NCBI GenBank assembly: GCA_030040475.1
Contig: JASHTQ010000527.1
Location: 1 to 11,561 of the forward strand
Length of the DNA stretch: 11,561 bases
Direction: 5' to 3'
From: Streptosporangiaceae bacterium
GTDB lineage: Bacteria > Actinomycetota > Actinomycetes > Streptosporangiales > Streptosporangiaceae
The notes under the pieces are model-generated. The model saw nothing but the letters and a program-made list of their open reading frames with translations. It ran no database searches and was not told where the DNA came from. The first letter of the stretch is position 1. Every line of letters begins with the position of its first letter. A program made the position numbers and the translations under genes. Below, piece by piece: positions 1 through 6,985 of the stretch.

Positions 1-47
1 GGAGGCGGGGGACAGCCCGGGGCCCGGATCCGGGGTGCTGGCGGATC

Positions 48-80
48 ATGACACAATCCTATATATCTGATAGAGATAAT
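48..80 (+). promoter_or_regulatory. Putative promoter of the ABC importer operon
   Basis: This is an AT-rich island in otherwise very GC-rich DNA. The hexamer GATAAT at 75-80 matches TATAAT at five of six positions and is the best -10 candidate. ATGACA at 48-53 resembles TTGACA but sits 21 nt away, too far for a classical -35, so the -35 is uncertain. A -10 at 75-80 would start transcription near 86-88 and give a leader of about 23 nt to the GTG at 110. Assigned by eye only. Confidence 0.4.
64..78. promoter_or_regulatory. Inverted repeat TATCT-GATAG-AGATA overlapping the -10 (putative operator)
   Basis: Two perfect 5-bp arms (64-68 and 74-78) flank a GATAG core. The dyad overlaps the -10-like box at 75-80, a position suited to a repressor. 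The GATAG core, AT-rich flanks and distance to the -10 resemble the two TCCGATAGGTAA sites at 5951 and 10721, so it may be a diverged member of the same operator family. The arms are short and the bound factor is unknown. Confidence 0.35.
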
Positions 81-109
81 AGACAATGCTAGAGACAGGG
101 AGATCCGCC

Positions 110-1891
110 GTGACTGACGGTGAAGCAGGCCGGGGGCTAGCCGCGTTCGTACGGGTCGGGGCCAACGGGAGGTCGGGTTTGCGCCCGCCCGGCAGGCGGG
201 GACGGGCGGTCGGCGTCGCCGCTTTCGCCGTCGTCCTCGCGGTGGCCGCCTGCAGCAGCACCCCGGGCACGTCCGGCAGCGGCTCCGCGACAGCCAGCAG
301 CACCGCCGGATCCTCCGCGGGCACCAATCCCGCCGTCGACCAGGAGGTGGCGGGCTGCCCGGCCAGCGGCGGCACGCTCACCGTCGACCTAGACGAGCAG
401 GTGCTTCCCGACATCGACCCGAGCTACTCGCCGGAGGCCGTCGCCTACCGGGTCATCCGCGGCGTCTTCGACAGCCTGGTCTACGAGGGCAGCAACGGGC
501 AGTTCACCCCGTGGCTGGCGACGTCGTGGACGGTGAACGGCACCGACACGTCCTATACCTTTACCCTCCGCAAGGGGGTGACGTTCTCCGACGGCACGCC
601 GCTGAACGCCCAGGCGGTCAAGTACACCTTCGACCGGATCGAGAGCCCCGCCGAGGGCTCGCTGTTCGCCATCAGCCTGCTCGGCCCCTACAAGGACTCG
701 GTGGTCAACGGCCCCTACAGCGTCACCGTCAACTTCTCGGCCCCGTACCCCGGCTTCCTCGAGGCGGCCAGCCAGGCATTTCTCGGCATCGTCGACCCGA
801 CCGCCGCGAAGAAGGAGGGCACGGTCGGCTTCGGCCAGCACCCAGTCGGGTCCGGGCCGTTCGAGGTGACCTCCAACGTGCCGAACCAGGCCATCACCGA
901 GGTCCGCAACCCGAACTACAACTGGGGTCCTGCCGGGCTGAACCACAAGGGTCCGGCCTGCCTCAGCAAGATCGTCTTCAGCGAGGTTCCCGAGGTGAGC
1001 ACCCGGGTGGGGCAGCTCGAGCACGGCCAGGTCGACGCCGCCGAGACCATCCTGCCGCCCGATTACCAGACCGTCCGCGACAACCCCGCGCTCCGGCTGT
1101 ACGTGGTGCCCGGCGCGGGAGCGGGCTACCAGTACCTGATCAACACCCAGCAGGTCCCGTGGAACAACACCCAGATGCGGGTCGCGCTGCGCGACTCGAT
1201 CAACATCAACCAGATCTTGCAGGCCGTCTACCAGGGGGAGTACACGCGGGCCTGGGGGCCGATCATGCCCAACACGGCCGACTACGACCCCGCGGTCCAG
1301 AACTCCTGGTCCTACGACCCGAAGGAGGCGGCCAGCATCCTGTCCGCGCAGGGCTGGAAGCTGGGCAGCGACGGCTACCGGCACAAGGACGGCCAGACGC
1401 TGAGCATCTCCTTCGCCGGCAGTTCGCCCGACCGTGAGCTGCGGCAGGAGGTGAGCGTCTACGTCCAGTCCTACCTCAAGGCGGCGGGCATCGACATGAC
1501 GATCACCAACCTCAGCGGGGCGACCTCGATCGCGGCGGTCGAGTCGGGCAAGTTCGGCATGACCGCCACCTCGTTCATCACCGCCTCGCCGAGCATCATC
1601 TACGACTTCTTCGACTCCGCGCTGATCCCGACCGGCACCAAGAGCGGCGAGAACCTGGCCCGGCTGGACAGCCCGACCGTGGACGGGTGGCTCGCGTCGG
1701 CCCTGTCGTCGACCGACCCGGCCACTCAGCAGGCCGACTGGGACAACGTGCAGCAGTACGTGGTGCAGAACGCGGTGACGATCCCGATCGAGCTCGAGCC
1801 GTTCATCCTGGCCACCACCGCCTCGGTGCACGGGCTCGCGTTCGACCGGCGCGATTACCCGATGTACTACGGCGTCTGGCTGTCGAAGTAG
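110..1891 (+). CDS. ABC importer substrate-binding lipoprotein, Dpp/Opp type (SBP_bac_5)
   Basis: This is the extracytoplasmic receptor of the importer encoded by the next four genes; it delivers ligand to the two permeases. The N-terminus has a long basic region (GRRGR), a hydrophobic stretch and a lipobox VAAC, with the acylated Cys at residue 48 counted from the GTG at 110, followed by a Ser/Gly/Thr-rich linker. The mature part shows SBP_bac_5 hallmarks: LATSWTVNGTDTSYTFTLRKG, VTFSDGTPLNAQAVKYTFDR, and HPVGSGPFEV. At about 593 aa it has normal family length. A frame open from ATG 86 exists, but GTG 110 has a good Shine-Dalgarno (GGGAG at 98-102, 7-nt spacing), and ATG 86 lies about where transcription would begin. 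The family binds peptides, nickel chelates, opines and sugars; the substrate here cannot be told. Confidence 0.93.
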   Translation: MTDGEAGRGLAAFVRVGANGRSGLRPPGRRGRAVGVAAFAVVLAVAACSSTPGTSGSGSATASSTAGSSAGTNPAVDQEVAGCPASGGTLTVDLDEQVLPDIDPSYSPEAVAYRVIRGVFDSLVYEGSNGQFTPWLATSWTVNGTDTSYTFTLRKGVTFSDGTPLNAQAVKYTFDRIESPAEGSLFAISLLGPYKDSVVNGPYSVTVNFSAPYPGFLEAASQAFLGIVDPTAAKKEGTVGFGQHPVGSGPFEVTSNVPNQAITEVRNPNYNWGPAGLNHKGPACLSKIVFSEVPEVSTRVGQLEHGQVDAAETILPPDYQTVRDNPALRLYVVPGAGAGYQYLINTQQVPWNNTQMRVALRDSININQILQAVYQGEYTRAWGPIMPNTADYDPAVQNSWSYDPKEAASILSAQGWKLGSDGYRHKDGQTLSISFAGSSPDRELRQEVSVYVQSYLKAAGIDMTITNLSGATSIAAVESGKFGMTATSFITASPSIIYDFFDSALIPTGTKSGENLARLDSPTVDGWLASALSSTDPATQQADWDNVQQYVVQNAVTIPIELEPFILATTASVHGLAFDRRDYPMYYGVWLSK

Positions 1892-1898
1892 GGCGGCC

Positions 1899-2831
1899 GT
1901 GCTCGGCGTCGCGCTGCGCCGGGTCGCCGTCGGCGTTCCGGTCATCATCGGCGTCACCCTGATCATCTTCTTCGTGCTGCGGGTGCTGCCCGGCAACGTG
2001 GTCGACGTCATCACCCAGGGCGCGCCGACCACGCCGGGGGAGCGGCACGACATCATCGTGGAGTTCGGCCTGGACAAGCCGGTCCTCAGCCAGTACGGCA
2101 GCTTCCTGTGGGACGCGCTGCACGGCAACTTCGGCATCTCGTTCGAGACGAAGGAACCCGTGCTCGGCCAGATCGGCGCCCAGGCGATGGCCACGGTCGA
2201 GCTCACCGTCGCGGCGATGGTGCTGACGATCGTCTTCGGGGTGGGCCTCGGGGTGGTCTCCGCGCTGTTCCGCGACACCTGGATAGACGGCGCGATCCGC
2301 GCGGTGACCCTGCTCGGCAGCTCGATGCCGATCATCTTGACCGGGCCGCTGCTGATCCTGCTGTTCTCCTTCACCGTGCACCTGTTCCCGGCCAACGGCA
2401 GCGGGACCCTGTCCGAGCTGGTCCTGCCTGCCGTCGCGCTGGCCCTGTTCACCTGCGGGGTGATCATCCGGCTGGTGCGCAACTCGATGCTCGAGGTGAT
2501 GAACCTGGAGTTCGTCGCGGCGCTGCGCGCCAAGGGGGTCGGCGAGGCCCGGATATGGCTGCGCCACGTCCTGCGCAACGCCCTGGTGCCCGCGGTCACC
2601 ATGCTCGGCGTCCAGCTCGGCGGGCTGCTGTCGGGCGCGGTGGTCGCCGAGACCGTCTTCGGCCGGCAGGGGCTGGGCAGCCTGCTTGTCACCGGCATCC
2701 AGGACAAGGACTACCCGATGGTCCAGGCGATCGTGCTCATCGTCGCGACCGTCTATGTGGTCGTCAACATCGGGGTCGACGTGTTCTACGCCTGCCTCGA
2801 CCCGCGGGTGCGCACCCAGCTGGCCCGGTAG
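1899..2831 (+). CDS. dppB: ABC importer permease 1, DppB-like
   Basis: This is the first of two inner-membrane permease subunits forming the translocation channel. The 310-aa product has the DppB layout: an N-terminal membrane helix (about residues 9-29) followed by RVLPGNVVD, a periplasmic segment, then five more hydrophobic helices. The coupling (EAA) loop at about residues 203-232, around ALRAKGVGEARIWLRHVLRN, contacts the ATPases, and the ending AETVFGRQGLGSLL is typical. The GTG start is 7 nt after the binding-protein stop, with only a weak Shine-Dalgarno (GGGCGG), so translation is probably coupled. The symbol denotes family, not a proven dipeptide substrate. Confidence 0.95.
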   Translation: MLGVALRRVAVGVPVIIGVTLIIFFVLRVLPGNVVDVITQGAPTTPGERHDIIVEFGLDKPVLSQYGSFLWDALHGNFGISFETKEPVLGQIGAQAMATVELTVAAMVLTIVFGVGLGVVSALFRDTWIDGAIRAVTLLGSSMPIILTGPLLILLFSFTVHLFPANGSGTLSELVLPAVALALFTCGVIIRLVRNSMLEVMNLEFVAALRAKGVGEARIWLRHVLRNALVPAVTMLGVQLGGLLSGAVVAETVFGRQGLGSLLVTGIQDKDYPMVQAIVLIVATVYVVVNIGVDVFYACLDPRVRTQLAR

Positions 2832-2843
2832 GAGGGAGCCGCC

Positions 2844-3803
2844 ATGGACGAAGCGACGCGCGACCGCGCGGCCACCGCCAGTGCCCTGCCGCGGCAGGAG
2901 GGCCCGGCCGTCATCGCGCCCGACGCCGGGCAGGGCGTGCTGCCGCTGCTGCTCGGCCGCTGGGGACCCGCACCCCGGCGGCGGCGCCGGCTGCTCCCGC
3001 GCGGCCGTCCCATGCTGATCCTTGCCATCGCGTTCCTCGCGCTGATGGCCGGGTGGGCGCTGATCCCGCGCCTGTTCGCCAGCGGCAGCCCGACCGCGGT
3101 GAACCCCGTCACCGCGCTGCAGCCGCCGTCCGGCGCCTATCCGCTCGGCACCGACCAGTACGGGCGGAGCATCTACACCGAGCTTGTCTACGGCGCCCGG
3201 CCCGCCCTGGAGGTCGGCCTGGCCTGCACGCTGCTCGGCGGCACGGTCGGCTCGGCGATCGGAATCATCGGCGGCTACCTGGGCGGATGGGTGGACATGC
3301 TGGTCATGCGGCTGGTCGACATCCTGCTCGCGCTGCCCGGCCTGTTCCTGGCCTTGATCTTCATCGCGGCGCTGCCGCGGACGCTGCCCAACGAGATCGT
3401 GGCCATATCGGTGTCGACCGTGCCGATCTTCGCCCGGGTGCTCCGCGGCCAGGCGCTGCAGGTCCGCAGCAGGCTGTTCATCGACGCCGCCGTGGTCACC
3501 GGGGTCCGCCGCCGCGCCATCGTGTGGCGGCATGTCGTGCCGAACTGCCTGGCCCCGGCGAGCGTCCTGGCCGCGGTGAACATCGGGGTCGCGATCGTCG
3601 TCGCCGCCTCGCTCAACTTCCTCGGCCTGGGGCCGAGCGAGGGCGTCCTCGACTGGGGCGCGCTGATCGCGAGCGGGCAGGGCTACATCAACCAGGACTG
3701 GTGGATCTCCGTCTTCCCCGGGGTCACGGTGGCCCTGGTCGTGATCGCGGTCAGCGTCATCGGGGACCGGCTGCGGGACGCGATGGAGCCGGCCGGTGGC
3801 TGA
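2844..3803 (+). CDS. dppC: ABC importer permease 2, DppC-like
   Basis: This second permease subunit pairs with the DppB-like protein. The ATG at 2844 follows a strong Shine-Dalgarno (GGAGGGAG at 2831-2838, 5-nt spacing) that starts at the last base of the preceding stop codon. The 319-aa product has a cytoplasmic N-terminal extension of about 55 residues ending in an Arg-rich stretch (five consecutive Arg), then a first helix (about 57-75). It continues with YPLGTDQYGRSIYTELVYGARPAL, the usual DppC element, and a coupling loop near residues 212-234 (DAAVVTGVRRRAIVWRHVVPN). NFLGLG and DWGALI near the end are also family-typical. The last 8 bp overlap the next gene. Confidence 0.95.
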   Translation: MDEATRDRAATASALPRQEGPAVIAPDAGQGVLPLLLGRWGPAPRRRRRLLPRGRPMLILAIAFLALMAGWALIPRLFASGSPTAVNPVTALQPPSGAYPLGTDQYGRSIYTELVYGARPALEVGLACTLLGGTVGSAIGIIGGYLGGWVDMLVMRLVDILLALPGLFLALIFIAALPRTLPNEIVAISVSTVPIFARVLRGQALQVRSRLFIDAAVVTGVRRRAIVWRHVVPNCLAPASVLAAVNIGVAIVVAASLNFLGLGPSEGVLDWGALIASGQGYINQDWWISVFPGVTVALVVIAVSVIGDRLRDAMEPAGG

Positions 3804-4854
3804 CGAACCGCGGGCGGGCGGCCCGCTGCTGTCCGTGCGCGACCTGGCCATCGGGTACCTGGCCGGGCCGCGAGAGGTCCCGCTGGTCCGCGGCGTCAGC
3901 TTCGACATCGCGCCCGGCGAGGTCGTCTGCCTGGTCGGCGAGTCAGGCAGCGGCAAGACGATCACCGGGCGCGCCATCCTCGGCCTGCTGCGGCACACGC
4001 GCTCGCTGCGGGTCAGCGGGTCGGTCCAGTTCGGCGGCCGGGACCTGGTCGCGCTGCCGGAACGCGAGATGCGCCGGGTGCGCGGCGGCCAGATCGGCAT
4101 GATCTTCCAGGACCCGGCCGCCGCGCTCGACCCGGTGGTGCGGGTCGGCGACCAGGTCGCCGAGGCGATCGCCCGCGGCGGAGCGGGGCGCCCGGGCATC
4201 GGCCGCGGCGCGGTGCGGGCCCGGGTGACCGAGCTGCTGTCCCGGGTCGGCATCACCGATCCCGCGTTGCGTGCCAGGCAGTTCCCGCACGAGATCTCCG
4301 GCGGCATGTGCCAGCGCGTCCTGATCGCGATCGCGCTGGCCGGGAACCCCGCCCTGCTCATCGCCGACGAGCCGACGACCGCGCTTGACGTCACCATCCA
4401 GGCCCAGGTGCTCGACCTGCTGGCCGGGCTGCGCCGCGAACGGGGCATGTCCGTCCTGCTGATCACGCACGACATGGGGGTTGCCGCGCAGGCGGCCGAC
4501 CGGATCCTGGTCATGTACGCGGGCTCGCTCGTCGAGGTGGCCCCGACCGCCGAGTTCTTCGCCCAGCCGGGCCACCCGTACAGCCTGGGCCTGATCCAGG
4601 CGGTGCCGCGGGTGGACGAGGCGCGCGCCCAGCGGCTGGCCGCCATCCCCGGTGCCGTCCCCGAGGCCAGGGACCGCCCGGCCGGCTGCCCGTTCCATCC
4701 GCGCTGCCCACTCCGGCTCGACGTGTGCGAGGCGCGGGAGCCGGAACTCGCCCCGGCCGGATCTGGGCTTGTCGCCTGCCACCGTTCGGACCAGGTGCGC
4801 AGCGACGGTGCCCTCATCTGGGCCGGCCGGACGGCCCGGGCGGGACAGACATGA
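3796..4854 (+). CDS. dppD: ABC importer ATPase 1, DppD-like
   Basis: This cytoplasmic nucleotide-binding subunit powers import with the DppF-like ATPase. Motifs in order are Walker A GESGSGKT (48-55), Q-loop Q105, signature ISGGM (167-171, the usual LSGGQ position), Walker B with D191-E192, D-loop ALD (196-198) and switch His225. The C-terminal oligopeptide/dipeptide extension holds four Cys at 298, 304, 311 and 328 (C-x5-C-x6-C-x16-C), the pattern that binds an iron-sulfur cluster in characterised DppD proteins. The GTG start at 3796 overlaps the permease stop by 8 bp and has GGAG at 3785-3788 with 7-nt spacing. Length (352 aa) is slightly above the usual 325-340. Confidence 0.95.
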   Translation: MADEPRAGGPLLSVRDLAIGYLAGPREVPLVRGVSFDIAPGEVVCLVGESGSGKTITGRAILGLLRHTRSLRVSGSVQFGGRDLVALPEREMRRVRGGQIGMIFQDPAAALDPVVRVGDQVAEAIARGGAGRPGIGRGAVRARVTELLSRVGITDPALRARQFPHEISGGMCQRVLIAIALAGNPALLIADEPTTALDVTIQAQVLDLLAGLRRERGMSVLLITHDMGVAAQAADRILVMYAGSLVEVAPTAEFFAQPGHPYSLGLIQAVPRVDEARAQRLAAIPGAVPEARDRPAGCPFHPRCPLRLDVCEAREPELAPAGSGLVACHRSDQVRSDGALIWAGRTARAGQT

Positions 4855-5876
4855 CGGGCGGGACCGAGGCCGTCGTGGACGCGACGGACCTCGTCAAGCA
4901 CTACCGGCTCCGGGGCGGGTGGCGGCCCGGCCGGGCCGCCGGGGTGGTCAGGGCGGTCGACGGCGTGAGCCTCGAGATCGGCCGCCAGACGACGTTCGGG
5001 CTCGTGGGGGAGTCCGGGTGCGGGAAGACCACGCTCGGCCGGCTGCTGCTCCGGCTGGAAGAGCCGACGTCCGGCCGGGTGAGCTTCGACGGCCAGGACT
5101 GGCTGGCCGTCAGCGGCGAGCGGCTGCGCACCAGGCGCCGGGACATCCAGGCGGTGTTCCAGGATCCGCTCGGCTCGCTGGATCCACGGCGGACCGCGGC
5201 CCAGGCGATCGGGGAGGCGCTGCGCGCGCACGGGCTGTACCCCGGTTCTCGCGAGCGCGCGAACCGAGTCGCCGAGCTGCTCGGCCTGGTCGGGCTCGGG
5301 CCCGACGTGGCCAGGCGGTACCCCGCCGAGCTTTCCGGCGGGCAGCGCCAGCGGGTGACGATCGCCCGCGCGATCGCGCCCCGGCCGAAGTTCATCGTCT
5401 GCGACGAGGCGGTGTCGGCTCTGGACGTGTCGGTCCAGGCCCAGGTCATCAACCTGCTATCGGACCTGAGGGAAACGCTCGGCGTCAGCTACCTGTTCAT
5501 CTCCCATAACCTCGCCACCGTCCGTCACATCGCCGACCGGGTCGGGGTGATGTACCTCGGCAAGGTGGTCGAGCAGGCCCCCGCCGACCGCATCTTCGCC
5601 GTGCCCGCGCATCCCTATACCAGCGCCCTGCTCTCGGCGGTGCCCCGCCCCGATCCCGCGCCGTCGCCGGCCCGCGCCCCGCTCGGCGGCGAGGTCCAGT
5701 CGGCGACCAGGCTTCCCTCGGGCTGCCGGTTCCGGCTGCGCTGCCCGCGGGCCCGGGCCATCTGCGCCGAGCAGGAGCCGCCGCTTGAGCCGATCGCCGA
5801 TGACCACGCCGTGGCCTGTCATTTCCCGGACCTATCCGGAGGCGGAACGACGATCCGGGCGGCGCCAGTCTCCTGA
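4851..5876 (+). CDS. dppF: ABC importer ATPase 2, DppF-like
   Basis: This is the second ATPase of the importer. The ATG at 4851 forms an ATGA overlap with the stop of the preceding gene and gives 341 aa. The same frame is open back to ATG 4725, but that would add 42 residues without family character inside the dppD-like gene. Motifs are Walker A GESGCGKT (53-60), Q104 in FQDP, signature LSGGQRQR (161-168), Walker B with D185-E186, D-loop ALD (190-192) and switch His219. Four C-terminal Cys (292, 298, 305, 323) nearly repeat the spacing in the partner ATPase. The Walker B context reads DEAVSALD rather than DEPVSALD, common in this subfamily. It is the last gene of the operon. Confidence 0.95.
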   Translation: MTGGTEAVVDATDLVKHYRLRGGWRPGRAAGVVRAVDGVSLEIGRQTTFGLVGESGCGKTTLGRLLLRLEEPTSGRVSFDGQDWLAVSGERLRTRRRDIQAVFQDPLGSLDPRRTAAQAIGEALRAHGLYPGSRERANRVAELLGLVGLGPDVARRYPAELSGGQRQRVTIARAIAPRPKFIVCDEAVSALDVSVQAQVINLLSDLRETLGVSYLFISHNLATVRHIADRVGVMYLGKVVEQAPADRIFAVPAHPYTSALLSAVPRPDPAPSPARAPLGGEVQSATRLPSGCRFRLRCPRARAICAEQEPPLEPIADDHAVACHFPDLSGGGTTIRAAPVS

Positions 5877-5894
5877 AGACCACTACGCTGACGT

Positions 5895-5939
5895 TGCAAA
5901 AGAAACTGAACAAACGGCGAAGGTCCGCTAAACTTTGCA
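5895..5939 (+). other. Weak inverted repeat between importer operon and PAP2 gene
   Basis: TGCAAAAG (5895-5902) can pair with CTTTGCA (5933-5939), leaving one bulged A and a loop of about 30 nt. It lies 19 nt after the last importer stop codon and is the only extended dyad in that gap. There is no GC-rich stem and no T-run, so it does not look like a standard intrinsic terminator. Whether the importer transcript stops before the PAP2 gene is open. Confidence 0.2.
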
Positions 5940-5950
5940 TTGCCCATTAA

Positions 5951-5965
5951 TCCGATAGGTAATAT
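5951..5965 (+). promoter_or_regulatory. Putative operator TCCGATAGGTAA with -10 box before the PAP2 gene
   Basis: TCCGATAGGTAA at 5951-5962 runs into TAATAT (5960-5965), a good -10 hexamer. Transcription would begin near 5972 and leave a leader of about 30 nt with Shine-Dalgarno AGGAG (5992-5996). A -35 is unclear: TTGCAT at 5935-5940 is 19 nt away. The core is a short dyad CC-GATA-GG in AT-rich flanks. The same 12 bases recur at 10721-10732, and the match extends to TCCGATAGGTAAnATC. Overlap with the -10 suggests repression. Confidence 0.5.
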
Positions 5966-6001
5966 CTGGTTTCACGTCCTGCTCGGCCGACAGGAGTTCG
6001 C

Positions 6002-6985
6002 ATGTCCAGGGTCCGCGCTTCGCTAGGTAACCTCCGCCGTCCGGGGCCGCTGGTCGCGGTGGCCCTTGGCTACCTGCTCCTGGTGTCCGGGGTGATGATC
6101 TGGCGCGGGATCTCCGTGTCGCCGGACTACCTGTTGCTGATCCTAGTCCCGGTGGCGGTGCTGAGCGGGCGGTTCCTGCCGTTCCTGCGCGACTGGGTGC
6201 CGTTCGTCGCGCTGTTCCTCGGCTACGAGGCGGTGCGCGGGATCGCGCCCAAGAGCGGGATCCCGGTTCACTACAGGTACGTGATCCGTGTCGACCGTGC
6301 CCTGTTCGGCGGCACGGACCCGACCCAGTGGCTGCAGGCGCACCTGGGCTCGCTGCACTGGCTGGCAATCGCGTGCACGGTCGTTTACTTCTGCCACTTC
6401 ATCATCCCGATCGCGGTCGGCATGGTGCTCTGGCTGGTCGACCGGGTCCAGTTCCTGCGGTTCGCCGTCGCGCTGCTCGCGATGTCGTTCGCGGCCTTCG
6501 TCGTCTTCCTCCTCGTGCCGGTGGCCCCGCCGTGGCTGGCCAACCACCATCACCTGCTCCCGCATGTGCGCTCGCTGATCTCGCTGCCCAGCGCGGTGAG
6601 CCCGTACTACAACTGGCTAGATCCCGATAACGCGGCGGCGTTCCCCTCGCTGCACGCGGCCTTCCCGCTGCTGGCCGCGCTGGCGCTATGGCCGGTGACG
6701 CGGCGCGGCGCGGCGGTGGCCTTCGCGTGGTCGGCGGCGGTCTGGTTCAGCGTCGTCTACCTCGGCCAGCACTACGTCACGGACGTCATCGGCGGCATCG
6801 TCTTCGCCGTCGGCACCTGGCTGATCATGACGCACGTCGTGGTGCCGCTGGTGCCGGCGCTGCAGCACCGGCCCGTCCCGGGTTACCAGCCCGCCGTCAG
6901 CGAGCCGAACTCCACTGTCCCTGGCACAGCGGAGCCGGACTCGGCGGAGGCCGCAGGGCAGGCGTCCGCACCGGGGGCGCGCTGA
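6002..6985 (+). CDS. PAP2-family membrane phosphatase/transferase (PAP2_3, inositolphosphorylceramide-synthase-like)
   Basis: This is a 327-aa polytopic membrane protein of the lipid phosphatase / AUR1-like branch. It has about six hydrophobic segments, the PAP2_3 element DRALFGGTDPTQWLQ (about 98-112), the conserved VPVAPPWLA (172-180), catalytic motif FPSLHAAF (His218), and C3 motif SVVYLGQHYVTDV (His257, Asp261). Such enzymes remove phosphate from, or transfer headgroups between, phospholipid or polyprenyl-phosphate substrates; the substrate here is not predictable. The ATG at 6002 has AGGAG at 5992-5996 (5-nt spacing). The last 30 or so residues are hydrophilic, Pro/Ala/Glu-rich and probably dispensable. 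They are encoded in an 89-bp tail-to-tail overlap with the glycosyltransferase gene. It appears to be a single-gene unit with its own promoter. Confidence 0.88.
   Translation: MSRVRASLGNLRRPGPLVAVALGYLLLVSGVMIWRGISVSPDYLLLILVPVAVLSGRFLPFLRDWVPFVALFLGYEAVRGIAPKSGIPVHYRYVIRVDRALFGGTDPTQWLQAHLGSLHWLAIACTVVYFCHFIIPIAVGMVLWLVDRVQFLRFAVALLAMSFAAFVVFLLVPVAPPWLANHHHLLPHVRSLISLPSAVSPYYNWLDPDNAAAFPSLHAAFPLLAALALWPVTRRGAAVAFAWSAAVWFSVVYLGQHYVTDVIGGIVFAVGTWLIMTHVVVPLVPALQHRPVPGYQPAVSEPNSTVPGTAEPDSAEAAGQASAPGAR
6853..6872 (-). terminator. Possible hairpin downstream of the - strand operon
   Basis: On the - strand this reads as an 8-bp GC-rich stem GCCGGTGC / GCGCCGGC (one G-U pair) with a TGCA loop. It begins 24 nt past the glycosyltransferase stop codon and lies inside the PAP2 coding region. 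No T-run follows, so it fits only the loose GC hairpins often seen at actinobacterial 3' ends. It could equally be a by-product of GC-rich codons. Confidence 0.25.

Noticed and set aside
23..34. 12-bp palindrome CCCGGATCCGGG near the left edge
   Set aside because: It could be part of a terminator for a gene left of the window, but the stem is short, no T-run follows, and such GC palindromes are common at this base composition.
389..2707. Open - strand frame of 772 codons opposite the binding protein and first permease
   Set aside because: Same reason: composition is typical of an antisense shadow and the + strand proteins are clear.
4725..4850. Upstream extension of the second ATPase to ATG 4725
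   Set aside because: The added 42 residues are low complexity and overlap the conserved Cys-rich end of the first ATPase; ATG 4851 with an ATGA overlap gives the normal length.
1803..5231. Open - strand frame of 1142 codons opposite the importer operon
   Set aside because: It lies antisense to four well-recognised genes, is composed of low-complexity Arg/Asp/Gln/His/Ala-rich sequence, and has no domain or ribosome site. It is a by-product of G/C at third codon positions.
5457..5464. Further TCCGATAG (on the - strand) inside the dppF-like gene
   Set aside because: Only 8 bases match, flanks are GC-rich rather than AT-rich, there is no -10, and it encodes conserved ATPase residues.
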